Shown here: positions 32,400 through 40,604 of the stretch, piece by piece
How the letters are laid out: every line of letters starts with the position of its first letter
Numbering within the stretch: the first letter of the stretch is position 1
Made by a program: the position numbers and the translations under genes
Origin: Flavobacteriales bacterium
GTDB taxonomy: Bacteria; Bacteroidota; Bacteroidia; Flavobacteriales; Schleiferiaceae
Assembly (NCBI GenBank): GCA_007693635.1
Contig: REDE01000130.1
Coordinates: 1 to 40,626 of the forward strand
Reading direction: 5' to 3'
Length of the DNA: 40,626 nt
The notes under the pieces: model-generated
Told to the model about the DNA's origin: nothing
The model's input: the letters and a program-made list of their open reading frames with translations, nothing else
Databases searched by the model: none

Positions 32400-33377
32400 A
32401 TGGCAGGTAAAGGTCCGGTATCGAAATTTATAGAGCACAACTATCGTCACTTCAACGCTGCGGCACTTATGGACGCTGCGAAGGGTTACGAAACGCATTT
32501 GCAGGAAGGTGGTAAAATGATGGTCACCTTGGCAGGTGCGATGAGTACTGCAGAATTGGGGATTAGTCTGGCGGAAATGATTCGTCAGGATAAGGTACAG
32601 TTTATTAGTTGTACAGGAGCCAATCTCGAAGAAGATTTGATGAATCTTGTGGCGCACAACAGTTATAAGCGTGTTCCAAACTATCGTGACTTATCGCCAC
32701 AGGATGAGTGGGATTTGCTCGAAAATGGCTTTAACCGCGTGACCGATACGTGTATTCCTGAAGAAGAAGCGTTTCGTCGTTTGCAAAAACACATTCACCA
32801 ATTGTGGAAAGACGCTGATGATAATGGCGAGCGCTATTTCCCTCATCAGTATATGTATAAAATGCTTTTGAGTGGGGTGCTTGAGCAATACTACGAGATT
32901 GATCCTAAGAATTCGTGGATGCTGGCGGCCGCAGAGAAAAATCTTCCCATTGTAGTTCCCGGTTGGGAAGACAGCACGATGGGAAACATCTTTTCTTCCT
33001 ACGTGATCAAAAACGAACTCAAAGCCTCAACCGTGAAGTCGGGAATTGAGTATATGGCCTACTTGGCCGATTGGTACGTGAAGAATTGCGATGGAAAAGG
33101 CGTGGGTTTTTTCCAAATTGGCGGAGGAATTGCCGGCGATTTTCCCATTTGTGTCGTGCCGATGCTGTACCAAGATATGGAAATGACCGATATTCCCTTC
33201 TGGAGTTACTTCTGTCAAATTAGCGACAGTACAACAAGTTACGGTTCTTATTCCGGCGCCGTTCCCAACGAAAAAATCACTTGGGGAAAATTAGATATAA
33301 ATACACCAAAATTTATTGTTGAGTCTGACGCAACTATTGTTGCCCCGCTTATTTTTGCGTGGTTATTAGACCAATAA
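32400..33377 (+). CDS. Deoxyhypusine synthase-family protein (bacterial, substrate unknown)
   Basis: 325 residues with the NAD-binding elements of deoxyhypusine synthase: SCTGANLEEDLMNL (human TTAGG-EED), a GGG-containing strand (FQIGGGIAGDFPI) and the active-site lysine K297 in ITWGKLDINT, which forms the covalent aminobutyl intermediate in eukaryotes. In eukaryotes and archaea the enzyme modifies eIF5A; bacteria lack eIF5A, and some bacterial homologues are homospermidine synthases. Its place right after an agmatine-forming enzyme argues for a polyamine role. No spermidine synthase is nearby. The next gene starts 3 bp later. Confidence 0.88.
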   Translation: MAGKGPVSKFIEHNYRHFNAAALMDAAKGYETHLQEGGKMMVTLAGAMSTAELGISLAEMIRQDKVQFISCTGANLEEDLMNLVAHNSYKRVPNYRDLSPQDEWDLLENGFNRVTDTCIPEEEAFRRLQKHIHQLWKDADDNGERYFPHQYMYKMLLSGVLEQYYEIDPKNSWMLAAAEKNLPIVVPGWEDSTMGNIFSSYVIKNELKASTVKSGIEYMAYLADWYVKNCDGKGVGFFQIGGGIAGDFPICVVPMLYQDMEMTDIPFWSYFCQISDSTTSYGSYSGAVPNEKITWGKLDINTPKFIVESDATIVAPLIFAWLLDQ

Positions 33378-33380
33378 ACG

Positions 33381-33674
33381 ATGGATAAAAAAAGAGTAAT
33401 TGTCGATTACAAAAACATCACGGATGTGTTGCTTAGACGTTTTACGGATACATTCCCTCACGGATATGACGATGAGGATATTATTCGCTTTAAAAACGCA
33501 AAGGGCGATTGGGTAAATGCCGTTCCACTGGAGACGGAAGATACCAAGTATCTTGTCAAAATCGGCGTCGAACTCGATCGTCGCGTAGAGGCTTTTCTCG
33601 ACGACGACGATGATGACTCCTCCGACCGCGATCTCGATATCAGTGATGATGATTTGAAAGACGACGAAGATTAA
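33381..33674 (+). CDS. Small protein with a very acidic C-terminal tail, function unknown
   Basis: 97 residues. The first 70 are ordinary globular sequence (RVIVDYKNITDVLLRRFTDT, then KGDWVNAVPLETEDTKYLVK). The last 25 are almost only D, E and S, including a run of Asp after EAFL. No family name is known to me. It is last in the decarboxylase/deoxyhypusine-synthase operon, 3 bp after the latter and 9 bp before a strong terminator, so it is expressed with them. A cation- or polyamine-binding tail is a reasonable guess from its charge only. Confidence 0.8.
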   Translation: MDKKRVIVDYKNITDVLLRRFTDTFPHGYDDEDIIRFKNAKGDWVNAVPLETEDTKYLVKIGVELDRRVEAFLDDDDDDSSDRDLDISDDDLKDDED

Positions 33675-33683
33675 ACCAAAATT

Positions 33684-33714
33684 ACGTGGGCCCCAAATGG
33701 CCCACGTTTTTTTT
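33684..33714 (+). terminator. Strong intrinsic terminator of the polyamine operon
   Basis: ACGTGGGCC (33684-33692) and GGCCCACGT (33699-33707) form a perfect 9-bp GC-rich stem with a 6-nt loop, followed by an 8-nt T-run (33707-33714). It starts 10 bp after the acidic-protein stop. Confidence 0.95.
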
Positions 33715-33743
33715 GCTTTTTTAAGACGTTAACAAAACTTTAA

Positions 33744-33773
33744 TGGAAACTCTCGAAACATTTATAGTTTCCA
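33744..33773 (+). promoter_or_regulatory. Candidate TetR operator (inverted repeat)
   Basis: TGGAAACT (33744-33751) and AGTTTCCA (33766-33773) are perfect 8-bp inverted arms 14 nt apart. A nested GAAAC-N7-GTTTC (33755-33771) has the usual 17-bp size of TetR-family sites. Both end 14-16 nt before the -7 box at 33788, over the -33 region, so a bound dimer would block initiation. Autoregulation of the efflux operon is inferred. Confidence 0.5.
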
Positions 33774-33787
33774 AGGGTTCATTTCTG

Positions 33788-33795
33788 TAATTTTG
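33788..33795 (+). promoter_or_regulatory. -7 promoter element of the efflux operon, nearly leaderless
   Basis: TAATTTTG, an exact TAnnTTTG, ends 8 bp before the ATG at 33804. Transcription should therefore start at or a few bases before the start codon. No TTG lies upstream at 17-23 nt; the -33 region is covered by the inverted repeat. Confidence 0.5.
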
Positions 33796-33803
33796 CCGCC
33801 GAA

Positions 33804-34418
33804 ATGAATCAAGAAGAATTAAATCAAAAATCGACCATACTTAGTAACGCGATGTCGTTGTACATGCAGTATGGTTTCCGCTCGGTTTCGATGGATCAGA
33901 TTGCCTCGGAAATGGGCATATCCAAAAAGACCATTTACCGTTTTTTTTCCAGTAAATCGGAAATGATTCACGCTGGTATAGAGCAAATGGCGCAGGAGGT
34001 TAAAGTCTTCGCTTGTGGAATACAAAAAAGCACGGTCAATCCCATTGAAGCGCTCTTTAAAATGGACAAAGCGATGTTGGATTTTTTCACGCCTATGCAT
34101 CAGCGAATGTTGTTTCAGTTGAAGAAATACTACGCAAAGACCTACAGTTTTTTGGAGCAGACAAAAAAAGAGGAGATGATTGCGGCAACTTTGGAAAATC
34201 TGCACTTGGGAATTGAGCAGGGTTACTACCGCAATGATATTGATCCGGAAGTGATTGCGCATCTTTATCTAGGTCAAGCTTATATCATGACGAACGACTC
34301 CTACTTTTGGGCTGCAGAACGACAGACGTATTTGCGCAGACAAGCTTTGCTTTATCATCTTCACGGTATCGTTTCTGAAAAGGGACGTCAATATCTCACA
34401 AAATACAACAACGAATGA
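33804..34418 (+). CDS. TetR-family transcriptional repressor of the efflux operon
   Basis: 204 residues. The N-terminal helix-turn-helix is about 9-55 (ILSNAMSLYMQYGFRSVSMD, then IASEMGISKKTIYRFFSSKS), and the rest is an all-helical ligand and dimerisation domain with aromatic residues (TPMHQRMLFQLKKYYAKTYS). TetR proteins release DNA when they bind a ligand, often a compound that the regulated pump exports. Its stop overlaps the start of the TolC-like gene by 4 nt (ATGA), so the regulator is cotranslated with the pump and probably represses its own operon through the palindrome at 33744-33773. Confidence 0.94.
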   Translation: MNQEELNQKSTILSNAMSLYMQYGFRSVSMDQIASEMGISKKTIYRFFSSKSEMIHAGIEQMAQEVKVFACGIQKSTVNPIEALFKMDKAMLDFFTPMHQRMLFQLKKYYAKTYSFLEQTKKEEMIAATLENLHLGIEQGYYRNDIDPEVIAHLYLGQAYIMTNDSYFWAAERQTYLRRQALLYHLHGIVSEKGRQYLTKYNNE

Positions 34419-35803
34419 TTTTTCGAAAAATCCATTTACCAATTACTTTGAGTTTTTGGCTGTTAGCAGCATTTTCAACTCAAGCGCAGCAAACATCTTT
34501 TAGTCTGCGCGAGGCGGTAGTCTACGCTCGTGAACAGGCCTATTCTGTCCGCAATGCCGAGTACGATTACGATAAAGCTAAAAAGATTGTGAAGGAAACC
34601 GCTGCAATGGGTTTGCCTCAGTTGAGCTTAGGCGCGGATATGAACTACAATCAGCGTATTCCGCAACAGCCAGTTCCCGCACAGTTTATTGATCCCAATG
34701 CGCCAGAAGGTGAGTTTGTTCTCCTAGCCTTTGGTGTTCCGTACCAGTCGACCTATCGCGCGAATGCTAATATGTTGCTTCTCGACGGATCATATTTTGT
34801 AGCTCTTATGGCCAGTAGGGTTTTTAAGGAAATTTCCCGCCTGGATTTGGAGCAGAGTAAAGTAGATATTACCGAACAAATTTATAATGCCTACGGGAAT
34901 GTCATTGTTGCCAAGGAACTCATCAGCATTTTAGAGCGCAATTTGGAGGCGTCAACTAAAACCCTCCAGGAGAACCAAGCTTTTTTTGCCGAAGGCTTTA
35001 TAGAAAAACAAGATGTCGACCAAGTGGAACTCTTGGTGAGCTCATTGGAAAATAATATTGTACAAGCGAAGAACCAAGAGCGCATTGCCTTAATGACTTT
35101 GAAGTTGGTTATGGGCTATCCACAAGATAGAGCTCTGACGCTCACCGATGGGGTGGAGGTTTTCACTAAGTTGGGAGAGGTTGCCGATGTGATTTTGGAG
35201 TCAAATTTTCAACTCGACGAGTATTTGCCCTATCGTAGTGCCGAAACCGCTGAGCGTGCAGCTGTGCTTTCTTTGCGCAATGAACAAATGATGTATTTGC
35301 CTAGATTGACGGGCTTCTACAACTTTAGTCGCAATAATTTTGGGAATGATTTCAACTTTTTCCAGTACGATAATTTCTTTCGCTTCGACAATAATAATCC
35401 TTGGGTAACCTTCGCCGTTACGGGCTTTAGTTTGCAATGGGATGTTTTTACCGGATTTCGACGCTATGCCCGTACGCAGCAGATGCGCATTGACCTCGAT
35501 CGTGCGCAAATGAACAAACGTAGGGTAAGTGAACAAGCCGAGATAGACTACCAACGCGCGAAGGGCGATATGCAGGTGGCCGTGAAAAATCTGCAAACAA
35601 CCGCTCGCAATCGCGATTTGGCTTCCAATATATTGACGAATACCCGCACAAAATACCGTGAAGGTATTGTGGGTAGTTTGGAGCTCACGCAAGCTGAAAA
35701 TCAGTTGCTTGAAAGTGAGCGCAATTATGTTAATGCCTTGTTGCAAATGGTTGCAGCTCGCAGTGCTCTTGAAAAAATTACCGGTTCTTTTAATTCGTAT
35801 TAA
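34415..35803 (+). CDS. TolC-like outer-membrane efflux protein
   Basis: 462 residues with signal peptide ending STQAQ. Two repeats of the outer-membrane efflux fold are visible, each with long helical hairpins (SVRNAEYDYDKAKKIVKETA; NAYGNVIVAKELISILERNL; second half RAQMNKRRVSEQAEIDYQRA). It should form the trimeric channel spanning the outer membrane and periplasm. It overlaps the repressor gene by 4 nt and is 13 bp before the adaptor. A 260-codon antisense frame over its 3' half has no protein-like features and is ignored. Confidence 0.95.
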   Translation: MIFRKIHLPITLSFWLLAAFSTQAQQTSFSLREAVVYAREQAYSVRNAEYDYDKAKKIVKETAAMGLPQLSLGADMNYNQRIPQQPVPAQFIDPNAPEGEFVLLAFGVPYQSTYRANANMLLLDGSYFVALMASRVFKEISRLDLEQSKVDITEQIYNAYGNVIVAKELISILERNLEASTKTLQENQAFFAEGFIEKQDVDQVELLVSSLENNIVQAKNQERIALMTLKLVMGYPQDRALTLTDGVEVFTKLGEVADVILESNFQLDEYLPYRSAETAERAAVLSLRNEQMMYLPRLTGFYNFSRNNFGNDFNFFQYDNFFRFDNNNPWVTFAVTGFSLQWDVFTGFRRYARTQQMRIDLDRAQMNKRRVSEQAEIDYQRAKGDMQVAVKNLQTTARNRDLASNILTNTRTKYREGIVGSLELTQAENQLLESERNYVNALLQMVAARSALEKITGSFNSY

Positions 35804-35816
35804 TCGCTTCATTATT

Positions 35817-37004
35817 ATGACCCTCACCCGAACTTTACCCGCCGCCTTGCTTTCTTTTATGCTGATTTTTGCGGCCTCATGCAGTAAGTCTGCCCAAAAC
35901 TCAGATGTAGATGCCGAAGACGTGTACGCTCGTCGTGTGGTATTGATGGCGCAAATCGATTCTCTGCAGAACTTGCTCACTCAGGTAGATGCTGAGTTGC
36001 AACGACTCGACACCAATTCCAATAAGAGTGCGGTTACGGTATATCGCAGTATGCGCGGCCAATTTGAACACTATGTAGAAATTTTTGGAACGCTTGAAGC
36101 CGATAAAAACGCCGATATCACTCCCGAAACTCAAGGAACAATTATCAACATCTTGGTTCGTGAAGGTCAAGAAGTGAAGAAGGGCGCTCTTTTGGTTGAG
36201 CTAGACGCCAGCGTTCTCGCCAACAATATTAAAGAAGCCGAAACACAACTTGAATTTGCGCGGACTGTTTTTCAAAAACAAAAACGCTTATGGGAGCAAA
36301 AAATTGGCTCAGAACTGCAATATTTGGAGAGTAAAAACGCCGTCGATAATTTAGAATCTCGCTTGCGCACGCTGCGTTCGCAATTCGACCAGACGCGTAT
36401 TCGTGCTCCGTTCGACGGTCGGGTGGATGAAGTATTTGCCCGTATTGGTCAGTTGGCCTCTCCGCAAATGCCCCTTTTGCGTTTGGTGAATTTGAAAAAT
36501 GTCTATCTCAATGCCGACGTTAGCGAGCGATATATTCGTCAAATTACGGAGGGAAGTAAGGCGCGATTGGAATTCCCGTCGCTCAGAGATACGGTTTTGA
36601 CTACCGTAACCCAGACCGGAAGCGTGATTAATCCGGCCAACCGAACTTTCCGCGTGGTGTTTCGATTGGAGAACTCCAACGAATATTTCAAGCCCAACCT
36701 CATGGCTAATGTCTATATCTTGGATTATGTGAACGATAGTGTTGTCAGTATTCCTAACCGTATGATTCAGCAAGACCCGCAAGGAAACGATTACGTTTAC
36801 ATTGCCCTACCTGCAGATGATTCGGATGAAATTGCCATTGTGGAAAGACGACCAGTAACCGTGGGGTTGACCTACGCAGGTCGCACCGAAATTCTAGACG
36901 GGATAATGCACGGGGATTTGGTGGTAGACAAAGGTTCGCGTTCCATTAAATCCGATCAACGCGTTCGTGTAAGTGAAATTATTGAATCAGCTTCGAATGA
37001 GTAA
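35817..37004 (+). CDS. RND efflux periplasmic adaptor (HlyD/AcrA family), lipoprotein
   Basis: 395 residues from the ATG at 35817, which yields a lipoprotein signal peptide (LIFAASC, lipid Cys at 22). A longer frame would run 53 codons into the TolC-like gene. After a short coiled segment (about 40-65), the lipoyl-like halves (ITPETQGTIINILVREGQEV and RIRAPFDGRVDEVFARIGQL) flank the alpha-helical hairpin (KEAETQLEFARTVFQKQKRL). Beta-barrel and membrane-proximal domains follow. The adaptor bridges the RND pump and the TolC-like channel. Its last 8 nt overlap the pump gene. Confidence 0.94.
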   Translation: MTLTRTLPAALLSFMLIFAASCSKSAQNSDVDAEDVYARRVVLMAQIDSLQNLLTQVDAELQRLDTNSNKSAVTVYRSMRGQFEHYVEIFGTLEADKNADITPETQGTIINILVREGQEVKKGALLVELDASVLANNIKEAETQLEFARTVFQKQKRLWEQKIGSELQYLESKNAVDNLESRLRTLRSQFDQTRIRAPFDGRVDEVFARIGQLASPQMPLLRLVNLKNVYLNADVSERYIRQITEGSKARLEFPSLRDTVLTTVTQTGSVINPANRTFRVVFRLENSNEYFKPNLMANVYILDYVNDSVVSIPNRMIQQDPQGNDYVYIALPADDSDEIAIVERRPVTVGLTYAGRTEILDGIMHGDLVVDKGSRSIKSDQRVRVSEIIESASNE

Positions 37005-40000
37005 GCAAAGTCTCGATCACACTGTAAAGAAGGAATTTAGCCTTTCTTCAAAATCTATTGAGAATAAAAACACAGTTTTTGTCCTCACGGTCATCATCTT
37101 TCTCGCAGGATTCCTTGCATATCGTGCAATGCCCTCGGAAGCTTTCCCGGAAATTGTAACGCCTGAGATATACATCAGTACTCCATACCCCGGAAATGCT
37201 CCTTTGGATGTGGAGAAACTCATCACCCGGCCGCTCGAAAAGGAGTTGAATGCCATCAGTGGTGTCGATGAAATCTCCTCAACTTCTACCCAGGGTTTTA
37301 GTAGTATTCGGGTGAAATTCGACTTTAGCATTTCTCCCGAAATAGCGCTTCAACGGGTGAAGGATAAGGTGGATATCGCCAAAAGTAGTCCCGATTTCCC
37401 TTCGGATTTGCCCGCAGATCCTAATGTTTTTGAGCTGAACTTCGCCGAATTGGTGCCCATTCTCAATATAAATCTTTCCGGGGAGTTTTCGGCCGATCAG
37501 CTGAAACTCTACGCGGAGTACCTAGAGGAAAAAATTGAGGCTTTGCCCGAAATCTCGGGAGTAGATATACGCGGGATGGACGAAAAAGAGGTGCGTATTT
37601 CCGTTGATCAGCGCGAATTGGAGTTGTTGAATTTGAGTTTCAACGACATCGCTCAGGCTATTCAAGGAGAGAACGTGTCGGTTTCCGGTGGTGATTTATT
37701 AATCGATGGATTTCGCAAAAGTGTACGTATTTCCGGTGATTTTGTAAGTATTTTGGAGATTGGCGATGTCATCGTCAAACACGAAGGGGGCAATATCGTG
37801 TACTTGCGCGATATAGCGGATATTTCGTTCGGGGAAAAAGAACGTGAATCCTATGCCCGCGAATTCTTTCGTCCGGTAGTTATGCTTGACGTCAAAAAGC
37901 GAGGAGGGGAAAACCTGATTATTGTTTCGGAAAAAATCAACCAAATTTTAGTCGATGCGAAAAACGATTTTTTACCGTCTAATTTGGATATTTCGATTAC
38001 CAACGACCAAAGTGATTCGAGCAAGGCACAGCTGAGTGAGCTAGAGAACTCCATCATTTTCGGGGTGATTTTGGTGATCGTGGTATTGATGTTTTTTCTC
38101 GGGCTTCGCAATGCGCTTTTTGTGGGTATAGCCATTCCTCTGTCCATGCTTTTATCGTTTTTCATTTTGGAAATGCTGGGGATTACCCTCAATACAGTAG
38201 TGCTTTTTGCTCTGGTATTGGCTTTAGGTATGTTGGTGGATAACGGTATTGTGGTGGTTGAGAATATTTACCGACTGATGGATGAGGGTAAATCTCCCAT
38301 TGCTGCTGCGAAACAGGGGGTAGGAGAGGTTGCTTGGGCCATTATTGCTTCTACTGCAACCACGCTTGCCGCGTTTATTCCTCTGGCCATGTGGCCGGGA
38401 ATGTTTGGTGAGTTTATGAAGTTTTTACCCATCACGTTAATGACGGTTTTGGGGTCTTCACTTTTTGTTGCCTTGGTAATAAATCCTGTGCTGACATCTG
38501 TTTACATGAAAATTAAGGAAGACGCACCAAATTATCGTAGAATGTTTATTTTTTCTATTGTTATGATTTTGGTAGGGATATCTTTTTTGGTGATGAAAGT
38601 CTTTTGGGTTGGTAATCTGCTTATTTTCTTTGCATTGCTTCGCCCGTTTAATTCCTTTGTTATTGTTCCCGCCACACAGTGGTTTCAGAATAAATTTTTA
38701 CCTCGTATTGAGAATTTATACTACCGAACTCTAACTTTCGCCTTAAAGGGTAAAAAGCCCATTGTGTTCTTTGTGGGTTCTATTTTGCTGTTGGTGTTTA
38801 GTATTTTTCTAATTCAAGTAGCGAGTCCTAAAGTGATCTTCTTTCCTGAGAATCAACCCAAGAAGGCGGAGGTATATGTGGAATTACCTATTGGGACAGA
38901 CATTGAGGTTACCAATGAAGTTGCGTTGGAGTTGGAGAATAAGCTCCGCAGCTTGCTGGCCAAGTATTACGAGCCGGGAATTGATACTGTAGAAGTGCCG
39001 TATGCTCAACGCAGTTTTATGGTTAAATCGATTATTGCACAGGTAGGAATGGGGGCATCGGATCCCAATCAAGGACCTTCAAATGCTCCCACTCCGCATA
39101 AAGCTCGAATTGAGGTGTCTTTTGTGGATTTTCCACTGCGAAGAGGCGTGAGTACTGCCAAGATTTTGGAGGAGATAAGAAATGAATTGCGGGGATATCC
39201 CGGAGCACAAATCACCGTTTCTAAAGATGCAGTGGGTCCGCCGGCCGGTGCGCCTATCAATATAGAAGTTAGTGGTGATGATTACATCGAGCTTCTTGCT
39301 GAGGCTGAGAATATTCGTCGATTCATCAATGAAGGAGGCATTCGTGGTATTGAAGAGCTCAAGTTGGATGTTCAGATGGGTAAGCCCGAATTGCCAATTA
39401 TTGTTGATCGTAGAAAAGCCCGAAGCTTAGGTGTTTCCTCTGGTCAGATTGGTGATGCTTTGCGAACCGCTTTGTTTGGAAAGGAAATCAGTACTTTCAA
39501 AGAGGCTAAGGAGGACTATCCCATTAATCTGCGATACAAAGATGAGTCGAGGTATAATCTAAATCGACTGCTTGACACACGGATTACCTTCCGTGATCCG
39601 GCTTCGGGAAGGATTAAGCAAGTGCCAATTTCTGCTGTGGCTGATGTGCAAACTTCCTCAACATTCAATTCAGTTAAGCGCATTGATCTCAATCGGGTTA
39701 TTACCATAAGTTCCAATGTCAATGAAGGATACAACGCCAACGAAACTGTGGAGCAAATTAAAGAGCGTATGTCTGATTATGACATGCCCCTAGGCATGAC
39801 GCTTTCGTTTACCGGTGAGCAAGAGAATCAGGCAAAGGAGATGGCTTTTTTGGTTCGGGCGTTGATGATTGCCGTATTTCTTATCTTTCTGATTATGGTT
39901 GCGCAATTTAATTCAGCAACCACTCCGTTTATTATCATGACTACGGTTGTGCTCTCGCTCATTGGGGTGTTTTTGGGGCTTGTAATAACCCAGATGGATT

Positions 40001-40455
40001 TTGTGGTAATTTTCACCAGTGTAGGTATCATATCCTTGGCGGGAATTGTTGTTAACAACGCAATTGTATTAGTCGATTACGCCAACTTATTACTGTCGAG
40101 AAAGCGAGTTGAAAAGGGGCTTAATGAGGAAGATAGACTGGTGCTTAATGATGTATATGAGGCCATTGTTGAAGCGGGACAAAAGCGACTTCGGCCGGTT
40201 TTACTTACTGCAATAACCACCATTTTAGGTTTACTGCCATTGGCTACCGGGATGAATATCAACTTTTTCACCTTAGTTAGCGCCTACGATCCGCAAATTT
40301 ATTTTGGTGGCGATAACGCCGCTTTTTGGGGCCCAATGGCTTGGACGGTTATTTATGGTTTGACCTTCGCGACATTTTTAACACTCGTAATGGTGCCTGT
40401 CATGCTGTATTTGCTTAGCGCCATCAAAAGTCGATTCGGTATGCGTGTGGTGTAG
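36997..40455 (+). CDS. RND-family efflux pump (AcrB/hydrophobe type)
   Basis: 1152 residues, about 100 more than AcrB. The ATG at 36997 overlaps the adaptor stop by 8 nt; a GTG eight codons earlier is less likely. Membrane helix 1 is about 26-43, followed by a large periplasmic domain, helices 2-6 (about 350-505), a second periplasmic domain (about 620-940) and helices 8-12. Two extra hydrophobic segments (about 515-553) lie in the cytoplasmic linker. The proton-relay Asp of helix 4 is present once (D415 in GMLVDNGIVVVENIYR); the second Asp is N416, and the helix-10 Lys of AcrB is N1020 (AGIVVNNAIVLVDY). This may reflect a subfamily rather than loss of function. It should export amphipathic compounds; substrates are unknown. 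Confidence 0.95.
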   Translation: MSKQSLDHTVKKEFSLSSKSIENKNTVFVLTVIIFLAGFLAYRAMPSEAFPEIVTPEIYISTPYPGNAPLDVEKLITRPLEKELNAISGVDEISSTSTQGFSSIRVKFDFSISPEIALQRVKDKVDIAKSSPDFPSDLPADPNVFELNFAELVPILNINLSGEFSADQLKLYAEYLEEKIEALPEISGVDIRGMDEKEVRISVDQRELELLNLSFNDIAQAIQGENVSVSGGDLLIDGFRKSVRISGDFVSILEIGDVIVKHEGGNIVYLRDIADISFGEKERESYAREFFRPVVMLDVKKRGGENLIIVSEKINQILVDAKNDFLPSNLDISITNDQSDSSKAQLSELENSIIFGVILVIVVLMFFLGLRNALFVGIAIPLSMLLSFFILEMLGITLNTVVLFALVLALGMLVDNGIVVVENIYRLMDEGKSPIAAAKQGVGEVAWAIIASTATTLAAFIPLAMWPGMFGEFMKFLPITLMTVLGSSLFVALVINPVLTSVYMKIKEDAPNYRRMFIFSIVMILVGISFLVMKVFWVGNLLIFFALLRPFNSFVIVPATQWFQNKFLPRIENLYYRTLTFALKGKKPIVFFVGSILLLVFSIFLIQVASPKVIFFPENQPKKAEVYVELPIGTDIEVTNEVALELENKLRSLLAKYYEPGIDTVEVPYAQRSFMVKSIIAQVGMGASDPNQGPSNAPTPHKARIEVSFVDFPLRRGVSTAKILEEIRNELRGYPGAQITVSKDAVGPPAGAPINIEVSGDDYIELLAEAENIRRFINEGGIRGIEELKLDVQMGKPELPIIVDRRKARSLGVSSGQIGDALRTALFGKEISTFKEAKEDYPINLRYKDESRYNLNRLLDTRITFRDPASGRIKQVPISAVADVQTSSTFNSVKRIDLNRVITISSNVNEGYNANETVEQIKERMSDYDMPLGMTLSFTGEQENQAKEMAFLVRALMIAVFLIFLIMVAQFNSATTPFIIMTTVVLSLIGVFLGLVITQMDFVVIFTSVGIISLAGIVVNNAIVLVDYANLLLSRKRVEKGLNEEDRLVLNDVYEAIVEAGQKRLRPVLLTAITTILGLLPLATGMNINFFTLVSAYDPQIYFGGDNAAFWGPMAWTVIYGLTFATFLTLVMVPVMLYLLSAIKSRFGMRVV

Positions 40456-40492
40456 TTTCTTTTGTGAAGGCTCTATGAAATATTGAATTAGA

Positions 40493-40532
40493 GGTTTGGA
40501 AGTTTGGAAGTTTGGAAGTTTGAAAGTTTGGA
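40493..40532 (+). repeat. Tandem octamer array, AGTTTGGA-type
   Basis: Five consecutive 8-bp units: GGTTTGGA, AGTTTGGA, AGTTTGGA, AGTTTGAA and AGTTTGGA. Such intergenic arrays are familiar in Bacteroidota genomes and give rise to spurious K-L-P-N-F-Q-T peptides in automatic translations. Confidence 0.9.
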
Positions 40533-40572
40533 GTAGCTCAAATACCCCACAGCGTCGATCACCCAAATCAGC

Positions 40573-40604
40573 TAAACGACTAAACGCCTCAACGCCTAAA
40601 CCCC
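40573..40604 (+). repeat. Second tandem octamer array, TAAACGCC-type
   Basis: Four imperfect 8-bp units: TAAACGAC, TAAACGCC, TCAACGCC and TAAACCCC. It shares the 8-bp period of the first array but not its sequence, and both lie inside the 132-bp unit defined by the direct repeat. Confidence 0.75.

Noticed and set aside
35658-35816. N-terminal extension of the efflux adaptor into the TolC-like gene
   Set aside because: The ATG at 35817 gives a proper lipoprotein signal peptide; the extra 53 residues would bury it.
35201-35980. 259-codon - strand open frame over the end of the TolC-like gene
   Set aside because: The sense strand is a clear efflux protein overlapping its neighbours in an operon; the antisense product shows no recognisable features.
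40378-40566. 62-codon - strand open frame over the terminal repeats
   Set aside because: Its peptide comes from the octamer array, a familiar false product of such repeats, and the remainder overlaps the pump gene.
40493-40604. CRISPR-like array
   Set aside because: The units are adjacent 8-mers without spacers; no cas gene is present.
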